A stretch of 24,373 nucleotides of DNA, from NCBI GenBank assembly GCA_913042885.1, contig CAJWLW010000038.1:1-24373 (forward strand), read 5' to 3'. The DNA comes from an uncultured Lentisphaeria bacterium. Lineage in GTDB: Bacteria > Verrucomicrobiota > Lentisphaeria > JABSQK01 > CAJWLW01. The notes under the pieces were generated by a model. The model was not told where the DNA came from. It did not search any database and was given only the letters and a program-made list of their open reading frames with translations. Made by a program: the position numbers and the translations under genes. Positions 16,152-22,829 of the stretch are shown piece after piece (the stretch's first letter is position 1; each line of letters opens with the position of its first letter).

Positions 16152-16370
16152 AATTAATGACGCTGTATAATGCTACTACTTGGTTGTTTCGCAAGACAGA
16201 AAGGTGATTGTTCGGCGATCATTTCGTGCTTCGGGTCCTCCGCCAGGCGAACTGTCGGGCTTGGATAACATTACCGCTTGCGGTCTTGAAACCGATCCGG
16301 TATCGCACGGTACTACTACGTTCCCTGGTCTTGATGCGCAGCAGTGAGGTCAGCTTCGAGAGCTGCTGAC

Positions 16371-16464
16371 TGGAAGGGAATTGCTTTTGCCGACCAGTTG
16401 TACTGGTCCCCGGCAAGGTCTGGGCTCGCTACAATCATCGCCGTGTGTTGCAACGGGGCAATGG
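16371..16464 (-). repeat. 94-bp upstream repeat, copy A
   Basis: This copy aligns without gaps to 17770-17863 with 12 mismatches by hand count (about 87% identity). It contains GACCAGT-TGT-ACTGGTC (7-base arms) and GTTGCAAC, both shared with copy B. It lies about 230 bases upstream of the SDR start. In this copy outer TTGCC/GGCAA could extend the hairpin across a bulge. Confidence 0.85.
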
Positions 16465-16465
16465 T

Positions 16466-16478
16466 GGTTCAATGAACC
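16466..16478. promoter_or_regulatory. Perfect palindrome next to repeat copy A
   Basis: GGTTCA-A-TGAACC, 6-base arms around one base, starts two bases after the repeat ends and is absent next to copy B. Operator-like, function unknown. Confidence 0.3.
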
Positions 16479-16579
16479 GAATGACGCATACTTCAACGCC
16501 AATCAGGACGCGGGTTTGATGATAACGTTCCTTAACACCATAGACGGGCACTGACTCGGCCACAGGAAGCAATTCGTGA

Positions 16580-17728
16580 TCAATTCCCCACCACCCGCTC
16601 GCCCTTGCGGTTGCGGACCTTTTTGATGAAGAGCTTGCGGCCGAAATAGTGCATCAACTTACGGACCCACGTAGTCTTGCGCTGTGGAAAGAGGTTGGTA
16701 TCGACGTGCGCCATGGACTCGCCGAAGAAATGGCTGATGGTACCCAACTCCTCGCCAATGTCCAGAACATCGCAGGTGGCCTCGCCGACGTTAAGCCAGT
16801 CGTCGTAGACGGCGTGGCTGCCGAGCCATTCGAAGTCCCGTTCGCCGAAGGCTTCCTCAGCGAGTTTGTAAAAGCGTTTGTCGTCCGCGGGGTCGAGTCC
16901 CATTTTCTTCATGCCGACGTATTCGACGGCAAGCAGGTCGCGGCCGCCGATCACCGTGTTGGTCTGGTGGACGTTGCCTTCGCGAATGACATTGCCGGCC
17001 GCGTCCTTGATGACGTCGAAGCCTTCCTTGTATCCGAGCGGGCCGTCAAGGGACCATGTCGCATCGATCGCCGAGAAGTGCACCGGAAAGTGCTTCAACG
17101 CCTGTACCGTGGAGGTGTCGACTTCACGTTTGGCGTGGTACTCCTTGAACTTGTCGACCGCGGGCAGGCAGCCGTAGGTGTTCTTGATCACGAGGGTACA
17201 GCGCGACACGTCATGTGTCTTGTTCTTGGCGAATGAAATCCGGAAATCCGCGTCGCGCCAGGATGCACCGACGAAATGGTCGCCCAGCACGCCGCCGTAA
17301 TCATACGGGAACTGTTCGTTCGTCAAGTCGTGGACAGCGTAGCCGTCGCTGTTCAGACCGATCACGCGTGCAACGTGATTGACCGAGCGGTTGCGGTACC
17401 AGAGGTTGTAAACATTCTGGGCCTCGACCACACGCAAACGGGTGTAGCCAGCATCGCGCAGCTTGTTGAGCCAGTGTTCGACGAGCTGGGGGTCGGTGTA
17501 GACCAGGGGCGGGTCTTCGGTTTTGATCGTCATCATGAAGTTGGGTTTCATGGCAATCAGGAAGTCGTCTTTCGCCTTGCCCGACTGCGCGCGCACAGCT
17601 TCGAGGGTCTCGAAGAAGCGGGACTGCTCGAGCATCTGGTCGAAGGCCCCATATTTGTCCGGGTTGACAACTGCAGCAACAATGGAAGGGACGTCGATAT
17701 CGCGGACGTCAGTGTTGGGAATACTCAT
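16580..17728 (-). CDS. DUF362 family protein
   Basis: The protein has 382 residues. The frame is open further upstream through the 94-bp repeat, but MSIPNTDVRD at ATG 17728 is taken as the start because the upstream part only translates the repeat. DUF362 hallmarks are LIAMKPNFMM (Lys61, Asn63), the central strand LRVVEAQNVYN, and SFAKNKTHDVSRCTLVIKNTYGCLP at about 165-189. The family is widespread but has no established biochemical activity. Some members are fused to 4Fe-4S ferredoxin domains; none is visible here, and no CxxCxxC cluster motif is seen. There is no signal peptide or membrane segment, and the C-terminus is very basic (KKVRNRKGERVV). It follows the SPFH pair on the same strand after a 163-base gap that holds repeat copy B. 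Confidence 0.9.
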   Translation of the reverse strand: MSIPNTDVRDIDVPSIVAAVVNPDKYGAFDQMLEQSRFFETLEAVRAQSGKAKDDFLIAMKPNFMMTIKTEDPPLVYTDPQLVEHWLNKLRDAGYTRLRVVEAQNVYNLWYRNRSVNHVARVIGLNSDGYAVHDLTNEQFPYDYGGVLGDHFVGASWRDADFRISFAKNKTHDVSRCTLVIKNTYGCLPAVDKFKEYHAKREVDTSTVQALKHFPVHFSAIDATWSLDGPLGYKEGFDVIKDAAGNVIREGNVHQTNTVIGGRDLLAVEYVGMKKMGLDPADDKRFYKLAEEAFGERDFEWLGSHAVYDDWLNVGEATCDVLDIGEELGTISHFFGESMAHVDTNLFPQRKTTWVRKLMHYFGRKLFIKKVRNRKGERVVGN

Positions 17729-17769
17729 GGCGGATAAGCTACTGCGGTGAGGTTGGGCAGACAAACAAC

Positions 17770-17863
17770 TGGTAGGGAATTGCTTTTCACGACCAGTAGT
17801 ACTGGTCTCCGGCAAGGTCCGAGTTCACTACAACCATCGCCCTGTGTTGCAACGGGGCATTGG
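17770..17863 (-). repeat. 94-bp upstream repeat, copy B
   Basis: This is the second copy of the element at 16371-16464, in the same orientation and 41 bases upstream of the DUF362 ATG. The inverted repeat GACCAGT-AGT-ACTGGTC is fully kept although the middle base differs, which points to selection on the arms. No target-site duplication or terminal inverted repeat is evident. Confidence 0.85.
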
Positions 17864-17891
17864 CGCCTTGTCCGGCCGGCTGAGGGGGGCG

Positions 17892-18986
17892 CTATTTCCC
17901 CGCCTCTTTCTGCGGCAGCAGGCGACGGAGAACATCCTCGATACTCAGCGGATCCACAGCCCCGTCACGGTTCGAGTTGACGATGATGCGATTGAACTGC
18001 AATCCCTGAATAGCCTGCATGGCGTTGTAGTAATCGCCGCCCGGCTCACTAAGCGCTGCGGTCAGGCCTTCGATGCGTTTCGCCTCTTCGAGTTGCAGCA
18101 ACAGCTTTGCGCGCGCCTCGGACTCGGTGTAGGCGCGATCGGCTTCAGCCATTGTTGTCTTGACGTACAACAATGTCTGAGCATCAATTTTGGCAATGGC
18201 GATCTCGTTGGTGCTGCGTAACTCCTGCAACAGCTTGTCCCACTCGGCTTCCGCGATTTTCACGGCGGCTTGGATCTCTTTCTCCATGCCCTTGGTGACC
18301 TTCTCTTCCTCGAACTGTCCGAGCTTCGCTTCTTCCAGCTTGGAAAGCTGTTTCTGCAGCTGTTTGTCCTGCAGTTTGCTCTCGTACTCGGGTTGGAATT
18401 CAAGGCCCCGGATGAGGATCGACTCGGCCTTGAGATGGAATTTTACCAACGCCGTGTTGAGGACGGTTACCGTGGTGCTCTGGAGCGCCGTGCGCTTATC
18501 GGTGTCCTGATACTCTTCCGAGGTCAGCTGGGCGAGCTCGCCGCGCAACACGCCTTCCATCGTCGACTGTGCGCGGTCCTGATAACTGCTCTGGATGCCG
18601 TCCTTGACGATCTGGTGAGCTTCATCGGGGATGATGCTGTAGAGCACGCTGACGTCGAGATACGCGATGTTGTTGTCCCGGGTCCGAATGTGCATTGTCT
18701 TGCGTTTGCGAATGATTTTCGACTCCTGCTGCTGAGCGGTATCCTTGCCGACGAAGTGAATCACGTGCATGCGCTTGTCAAGCATGTGCCAGCGGAACAG
18801 CGGGCGAAACGAGAAATGATAGCCCATGGGAAAGTCCTTTTCGACGACACCGCCGGCGCCGAAGAGATGTTGTTTCACACCGAAGTTGGCAACGGGCACC
18901 TGTTTAAAGAACATGCCGAGCAGCACCAGTTTGATGAGAATGGCGATCAGGACGAGGCCGGCGATCGTATAGAGGACTTTTTTCAT
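17892..18986 (-). CDS. SPFH/band-7 membrane protein, HflC-like partner
   Basis: The protein has 364 residues. One membrane helix spans about 5-27 (VLYTIAGLVLIAILIKLVLLG) and is followed by a band-7 domain (about 30-200: FKQVPVANFGVK, IRTRDNNIAYLDVSVLYSI). A long charged coiled coil runs about 200-310 (repeated KLEEAK, MEKEIQAA, EAEWDKLLQEL), and the tail is short. The layout fits HflC/stomatin-type subunits that alternate with a partner in large membrane cages. The ATG overlaps the stop of the upstream SPFH gene (ATGA), and GGGAGG gives a strong ribosome site. No FtsH or NfeD gene is in the window, so the role in protease control or membrane organisation is inferred from family only. Confidence 0.9.
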   Translation of the reverse strand: MKKVLYTIAGLVLIAILIKLVLLGMFFKQVPVANFGVKQHLFGAGGVVEKDFPMGYHFSFRPLFRWHMLDKRMHVIHFVGKDTAQQQESKIIRKRKTMHIRTRDNNIAYLDVSVLYSIIPDEAHQIVKDGIQSSYQDRAQSTMEGVLRGELAQLTSEEYQDTDKRTALQSTTVTVLNTALVKFHLKAESILIRGLEFQPEYESKLQDKQLQKQLSKLEEAKLGQFEEEKVTKGMEKEIQAAVKIAEAEWDKLLQELRSTNEIAIAKIDAQTLLYVKTTMAEADRAYTESEARAKLLLQLEEAKRIEGLTAALSEPGGDYYNAMQAIQGLQFNRIIVNSNRDGAVDPLSIEDVLRRLLPQKEAGK

Positions 18987-20137
18987 TTCGCACCTCCCGC
19001 AGACCGGTTCAACCGATCAAATACACCTTCGATCTCAAGGCGGTCGGGGGCAGGGTCCTGCTGGTACGGTATAACATCGATCTTCATCTCGGCAATCTTG
19101 CGGGCGTATTCGCGCCAGACGATGCCGCGCCCGTCCGTGGCGTAGGCGCCGATCTCCTTGCGCAGGCCGTCGATCTCGTTCCGGTACTTGACGTTGAAGC
19201 CCTTCGCCTGGATCTCCGCCTCTCGCAGCACTGCCGCAGCGGCATTTATCCGTTCGATCTGATAAGCGTCCGCTGTTTTTTCGCCCTTGATTTGAGCCTG
19301 TTCCGCGGCCAGCCTGGCCGACTCCAGATCTCCGGTCAATTCCTGCTTGGCCACTTCCTTTTCGCGATTGACACTGGCCAGTTGCGTCTTCCGTGCGTTC
19401 GTCAGCTTCTCGCGCTGAGCCTTCAGCCGTTCGACTTCCTGGTTGGCCACTTTGCGCTGTTCGATCGCCCTTTCGTAGGCCGCATCGAACTTTGGCTTCG
19501 GACAGATCAACTGGACGAGGCGAAGCCCGTGCGGCTGGAGCATGTCATTGAGGCGCCGCTGTGCAGTCTCGATGGCGACGCCGTACTTGGTTGGGTCGGT
19601 CACTTCCGCGACAGAGAAGCGGCCGAACTCATCCCGCAACACCGACCGCGCCATGCTGCGGATCCAGAACTGCTTGAAGTCCTCACCAGGGCCGGATTCG
19701 TTGAGCACGTGTACGGCTTCGGCGGTCAGGATCTGGTACTGGATTTCGAGCGAGTCGAAAAAGAAGGTGCTGCCGTCCATGGCGCGCACGGTCAGTTTTT
19801 GGACCCGGTTCGGGCCCAGATCATACTCGCCTTCCATGACGAACTTGTTCGGTGTCTTGTCGAGAATGAAAATCTCCTGCACAATCGGCAGGTGAAACTT
19901 GATCCCCGGCTGGGTGATGATCTCCTGTTTCCCGGACAGATAGTTCACTTTGATTCCGACCTGCTCGGCCGAGATTTCCCGGTACATCCGCAGATTGAGC
20001 ACCAGAAAAATCAGGCCGACAACAATGACCAAAAAGGGGATGATCCGCCTTACTGCATCAGCGTTAAGCTCGGGGGGGGTGAGTCGTTTTATGCTGATGT
20101 CGAGCCTCCGTAAATAATCTTCTGCCAATCCACTCAT
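18983..20137 (-). CDS. SPFH/band-7 membrane protein, HflK-like partner
   Basis: The protein has 384 residues. A cytoplasmic start of about 30 residues precedes one membrane helix (about 31-49, IIPFLVIVVGLIFLVLNL). The band-7 domain covers about 52-215 (REISAEQVGIKV, LTVRAMDGSTFFFDSLEIQY), with GLRLVQLICPKPKFDAAYERAI closing it. The Ala/Lys/Glu-rich coiled coil runs about 218-315. The longer N-terminus before the helix resembles HflK, and the partner encoded next resembles HflC. The two probably form a hetero-oligomer. ATG 20137 is preceded by GAGAG, a modest ribosome site, and by a palindrome at 20157-20169. Confidence 0.9.
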   Translation of the reverse strand: MSGLAEDYLRRLDISIKRLTPPELNADAVRRIIPFLVIVVGLIFLVLNLRMYREISAEQVGIKVNYLSGKQEIITQPGIKFHLPIVQEIFILDKTPNKFVMEGEYDLGPNRVQKLTVRAMDGSTFFFDSLEIQYQILTAEAVHVLNESGPGEDFKQFWIRSMARSVLRDEFGRFSVAEVTDPTKYGVAIETAQRRLNDMLQPHGLRLVQLICPKPKFDAAYERAIEQRKVANQEVERLKAQREKLTNARKTQLASVNREKEVAKQELTGDLESARLAAEQAQIKGEKTADAYQIERINAAAAVLREAEIQAKGFNVKYRNEIDGLRKEIGAYATDGRGIVWREYARKIAEMKIDVIPYQQDPAPDRLEIEGVFDRLNRSAGGAK

Positions 20138-20507
20138 TCTCTCAGAGTGTAACGGGCCCTAACTTAGGGTCACTTCCACCAAATGCCACAACGTATGGTT
20201 ACATTAAGCTCACAATCTGGGCGACATTGACATATCTGTCAGTTGTAGCCACGACAGGGGCCGGCGCATCTGGAAATTCGTACGCACCGTTATTCACCGA
20301 TTTACAATGGTGGCTCCCGGGAATAGATTGAATGCAGATTTCCATACGGGTTTCCCCGCGTAGTTGTATGGACAAAGCCTGTGTTTCGCGGTCCGGCCCG
20401 CCCGATTCCCTCAATTGGCCGGGCCTGCCGCTGGTTGCGACGACTGCTCGATTGCCCTGCCGGAAAATTGCGCTGCAGAATGAATACCTGCATATCGAGG
20501 ACAAGCG
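20138..20507. other. Divergent intergenic region between SPFH and nitrilase genes
   Basis: These 370 bases hold two small palindromes: CCCTAA-C-TTAGGG at 20157-20169, about 20 bases upstream of the SPFH start, and TGACA-TATC-TGTCA at 20228-20241. The latter overlaps a perfect plus-strand TTGACA (20227-20232) that has no good -10 at the right distance. The right half contains a possible small reading frame (20332-20511). Confidence 0.45.
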
Positions 20508-20511
20508 ATGA
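20332..20511 (+). CDS. Possible small protein or C-terminal gene remnant coupled to the nitrilase gene
   Basis: This frame of 59 codons ends RKIALQNEYLHIEDKR, and its stop overlaps the nitrilase start as ATGA. That overlap and the protein-like end suggest either a real small gene or the 3' end of a lost upstream gene. No ribosome site stands before the ATG, the N-terminal half looks random, and no family is recognised. Confidence 0.25.
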   Translation: MQISIRVSPRSCMDKACVSRSGPPDSLNWPGLPLVATTARLPCRKIALQNEYLHIEDKR

Positions 20512-21347
20512 ACATGCTGCGGATCGGGCTCGCCCAATGCGAGCAGGTGGACGGGCTGGACCGTAACGCGGAGACGATCTTCCGCTTCCTGACACGGGCC
20601 GGCGAAGCAGGCGTGCAGGTTCTTTGTTTCCCGGAGACGCAGACCGTGGGCTATCGGGTGGACATCTCGACGCCCGATACAGTGGTGTCGGCGACCGAGC
20701 TGGATGGCCTGCATCGGTGCGTGGCCGACCGCTGCCGTGGGTTGGGGATGGCCTGTATTCTCGGTACCGAGACCCCCACGGAGGCAGGCAAGCCGTACAA
20801 CTCGGCCCTCGTCATCTCGGAGACGGGAGAGATCCTGGGTGCCCATCACAAGGCCCGGCTCACGCCCCTCGATGCAGTGGCTTACTCGCCCGGCGAGACA
20901 TTCCAGACGTTCGATCTGTTCGGTATCCGCATCGGCGTGGTGATCTGTTTCGAGGGGTTCCGGTTTCCCGAGACCACACGCGAGTGCGTGGCCCAGGGCG
21001 CCCAGGTCGTGTTCCACCCGCAGAACAACACGACGCGGCCGAACGACTGGAAAATCCCCATTCATCACGCGATGATCACCACGCGGGCGGCGGAAAACAC
21101 AATCTGGTTCGCCTCGTGCAACGCCTGCCTGGTGCCGAACCAGAATTCGCAGTCGCTGGTCATTGCGCCCGATGGCCGGGTGCATGCGGAGGCGCCGCTC
21201 AAAGAGGAGACCCTTGTCGTGGCAGACATCGACGTGGACCTCGCGACCCGGGCCATGTTCAACTTCGATTTGGAGGGTTGCGCACCGTTGTTGTTCGGCG
21301 ATACCGTTCGTCTTGACGAGTTCGCCGATGTGTTTCGCGAACGGTAG
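20508..21347 (+). CDS. Nitrilase-superfamily carbon-nitrogen hydrolase
   Basis: The protein has 279 residues, complete for the family, with GAGG (20497-20500) seven bases before the ATG. The catalytic triad is visible: Glu43 in CFPETQTVGY, Lys115 in HHKARLTP, and Cys147 in VVICFEGFRFPE. The segment AQCEQVDGLDRNAETI is the usual first strand and helix. RAAENTIWFASCN (about 193-205) and DPDGR-like APDGRVHAEAP (about 221-231) match late landmarks. It is cytoplasmic and hydrolyses an amide or nitrile bond; the exact substrate (omega-amide, carbamoyl compound or other) cannot be told. It is followed after 23 bases by a truncated GH95 gene, which suggests the two were in an operon concerned with glycan or amide-sugar breakdown. 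Confidence 0.92.
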   Translation: MNMLRIGLAQCEQVDGLDRNAETIFRFLTRAGEAGVQVLCFPETQTVGYRVDISTPDTVVSATELDGLHRCVADRCRGLGMACILGTETPTEAGKPYNSALVISETGEILGAHHKARLTPLDAVAYSPGETFQTFDLFGIRIGVVICFEGFRFPETTRECVAQGAQVVFHPQNNTTRPNDWKIPIHHAMITTRAAENTIWFASCNACLVPNQNSQSLVIAPDGRVHAEAPLKEETLVVADIDVDLATRAMFNFDLEGCAPLLFGDTVRLDEFADVFRER

Positions 21348-21370
21348 GCAACCGTTTCAATAGAAGTATT

Positions 21371-21556
21371 ATGAACGGCTCAAACCTCACCCTCTGGCAC
21401 AGCGAACCCGCTGAGGATCGGATTCGGGCGTTGTCGGTCGGCAATGGCCGATTAGGCGCCACGGTGTATGGCAGCCTGCAAAATGAACGCTTGCGTATTT
21501 GTCGTGGCCGCATTCATGCGGTCGATTCTTCGGTGGCCTGCTCGCAGCCCCGATGA
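21371..21556 (+). pseudogene. Truncated N-terminus of a GH95-type alpha-L-fucosidase gene
   Basis: The frame opens MNGSNLTLWHSEPAEDRIRA and continues LSVGNGRLGATVYGSLQNERLRI. This is the characteristic start of GH95 proteins (LWY..PA..W.EALPVGNGRLGAMVFG...E.LQLNE). After about residue 43 (near 21500) the similarity stops, and an unrelated tail leads to a stop at 21556. A normal GH95 protein has about 700-800 residues, so more than 90% is missing. The start lies 23 bases after the nitrilase stop. The fragment retains clean sequence, so truncation appears recent or is an assembly join. Confidence 0.7.
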
Positions 21557-21954
21557 ACCGCGGCACTGCAAAGGGCATCCAGAAAGTCCATCGTCGGCGC
21601 CCAGATGCGCCTGCGTCACGTGCTAGGCGTACAATCGCCGCCAGCGGGCCGCCTTTTGGTGCGCCCGAAATGGCAATCCCTCGCCCTGCCGACTAACGCA
21701 CCAGCTGACCGTAACGCACTGCACCGGCAGATAAGACCTAATGCTAAACCTGTCTTCACGCCGACACGATCGAGCCGCGTCTGGAGAAGTTGCCCGTTTG
21801 AATCCCGCTGCCTCCCCCGACCGGTCGACCCGGTATCTACGACGCTCAGAAAACCGCCGCCACTCAATACTTCCAGGCTGCCGTTGATGATCCCGAATCC
21901 AATTGAGGTTCAGGTGTTGGGTAGCCGTAACAAATACTCTGGAGTTATGAAATT
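21557..21954. other. Non-coding stretch between two truncated genes
   Basis: These 398 bases show no recognisable gene on either strand. GGAG at 21941-21944 is the ribosome site of the SDR fragment. Base composition is slightly more even than in the flanking genes. Confidence 0.45.
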
Positions 21955-22110
21955 ATGAAACGACTGGACGGACAGATTGCCTGGATCGGCGGTGGTGCCT
22001 CGGGAATGGGTGAAGCTGCTGCCGAGCTCTGCGCGGAGGAGGGAGCGAAGGTGGTTGTTGCGGACATACAAGTCGAGCGCGGCCAGGAAGTTGTCGAAAG
22101 AATTGCCGGA
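21955..22110 (+). pseudogene. Truncated N-terminus of a short-chain dehydrogenase
   Basis: ATG 21955, with GGAG ten bases upstream, opens MKRLDGQIAWIGGGASGMGE, then AAAELCAEEGAKVVVADIQ and ERGQEVVERIAG. This is an SDR start with the glycine-rich loop GGGASGMG. The usual VTG is changed to IGG (Trp-Ile-Gly), a change at the Thr normally conserved. Similarity ends near 22110. The frame continues with unrelated sequence and runs antisense into the next gene. About 200 residues including the catalytic Tyr-Lys pair are missing, so it cannot function. It differs from the complete SDR at 15392-16138 and is not a copy of it. Confidence 0.75.
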
Positions 22111-22128
22111 CCTTGCTCGACATTCGCT

Positions 22129-22154
22129 CGCGACGCGAATCAGAGCGCGTCGCG
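22129..22154. terminator. 9-bp inverted repeat at the end of the minus-strand exported-protein gene
   Basis: CGCGACGCG (22129-22137) and CGCGTCGCG (22146-22154) pair perfectly around an 8-base loop that contains the minus-strand stop codon (22142-22140). No T-run follows. It may block readthrough between converging transcripts. Confidence 0.45.
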
Positions 22155-22733
22155 GTCGGCCAGTGCCTTCAGTTCATCCAGGTCGCCGACACGTTCGGCC
22201 AGGGCTTTGGCTTCCCTGGCAGCCTGGGCATCGGCCTGGGCCTTTTCGATCTGGTTGCGGATGGTGCTGTTGTAGTAGATAACGTATGCCGTGGCATTTT
22301 CGGCCTGGCTTACCGAAATCGAAATATCGGCAGTAGCCAACAGCTTGACGATCCCCGGATCAGTGAAGTATTTCTCGGTCACCGTATGCTGGATCAGCTT
22401 GAGACCGACCGGATCTTTCTTTGCTGTCTTATCCTCACGCAAATCCATTGTCAAACGGACGTGGAAAAGCTGACTGTTGAGGAATTGATAGCGGATCTCC
22501 GTGATCGTGCCGTCGCCGGGTGCAACATACTGGGCGTACCCACGCTTCTCCTTCACCAGCTGTGCGCCAGGGACCACCATCTGCAGCTCGGCAGGGCTCT
22601 GCCCCCATTTTGTCTGATCGTAACCCTCAATGATTTTCGGTGGATCGACAACCACCGGTTCCAGGTCATCGACTTCCTGTGCATGAAGGGCAACGCAGCT
22701 GGAGAATAGGATGAGTGCGAGCATTCGGTTCAT
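22140..22733 (-). CDS. Small exported protein of unknown function
   Basis: From ATG 22733 the product has 197 residues. A signal peptide (MNRMLALILFSSCVALHAQ) ends at about residue 19. The mature part has GYDQTKWGQSPAELQMVVPGAQL, a pattern seen in small periplasmic or lipoprotein domains that start with a WG-S-P-E motif. It is followed by mixed beta structure (TEIRYQFLNSQLFHVRLTMDL) and a charged Ala/Glu-rich helix at the end (about 160-197), possibly a coiled coil. ATG 22724 is a second possible start that also keeps a shortened signal, and ATG 22766 would place extra residues before it and is unlikely. It sits directly downstream of the terminator of the collagen-like gene and has its own promoter candidate. 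Confidence 0.8.
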   Translation of the reverse strand: MNRMLALILFSSCVALHAQEVDDLEPVVVDPPKIIEGYDQTKWGQSPAELQMVVPGAQLVKEKRGYAQYVAPGDGTITEIRYQFLNSQLFHVRLTMDLREDKTAKKDPVGLKLIQHTVTEKYFTDPGIVKLLATADISISVSQAENATAYVIYYNSTIRNQIEKAQADAQAAREAKALAERVGDLDELKALADRDAL

Positions 22734-22737
22734 GGCG

Positions 22738-22766
22738 ATTATATCCTGTTGGTTTATTGGCACCAA
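22738..22766 (-). promoter_or_regulatory. Promoter with near-leaderless spacing
   Basis: TTGGTG (22766-22761), exactly 17 bases, then a perfect TATAAT (22743-22738). Only four bases separate the TATAAT from ATG 22733, so transcription would begin at or inside the start codon. Either the mRNA is leaderless or translation starts at ATG 22724. Confidence 0.6.
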
Positions 22767-22770
22767 TAAA
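22753..22770. promoter_or_regulatory. Perfect 18-base palindrome over the -35 box
   Basis: TTTATTGG-CA-CCAATAAA has 8-base arms and covers the -35 box. Its right arm also supplies part of the terminator T-run. It looks like an operator for a dimeric regulator. Confidence 0.5.
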
Positions 22771-22800
22771 AAGCCCGGAAGCCAAAATATGACTTCCGGG
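22765..22800 (-). terminator. Rho-independent terminator of the collagen-like surface protein gene
   Basis: On the minus strand CCCGGAAG (22800-22793) pairs perfectly with CTTCCGGG (22781-22774) across an 11-base AT-rich loop, followed by CTTTTTATT. It starts 29 bases after the gene stop. This is a textbook intrinsic terminator. Confidence 0.88.
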
Positions 22801-22829
22801 CGTAGGAATTGAAATGTCTTCGCCGATTA

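Larger units (their letters stand above)
16139..16579. other. Upstream region of the SDR operon
   Basis: These 441 bases between the DUF362 stop and the SDR start contain the strong ribosome site, the first copy of the 94-bp repeat (16371-16464) and, adjoining it, the palindrome GGTTCA-A-TGAACC (16466-16478). A minus-strand open frame crosses the repeat (16219-16416) but resembles no family. I read the region as regulatory. Confidence 0.5.

Noticed and set aside
17729..17815. Longer DUF362 start inside the 94-bp repeat
   Set aside because: The extra residues only translate the repeat. A similar peptide appears from copy A with no gene attached.
21780..21825. GTTTGAATCCCGCTGCCTCC, resembling the 3' part of a tRNA-Ser
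   Set aside because: The T-arm does not pair, and no acceptor or anticodon arm is found upstream.
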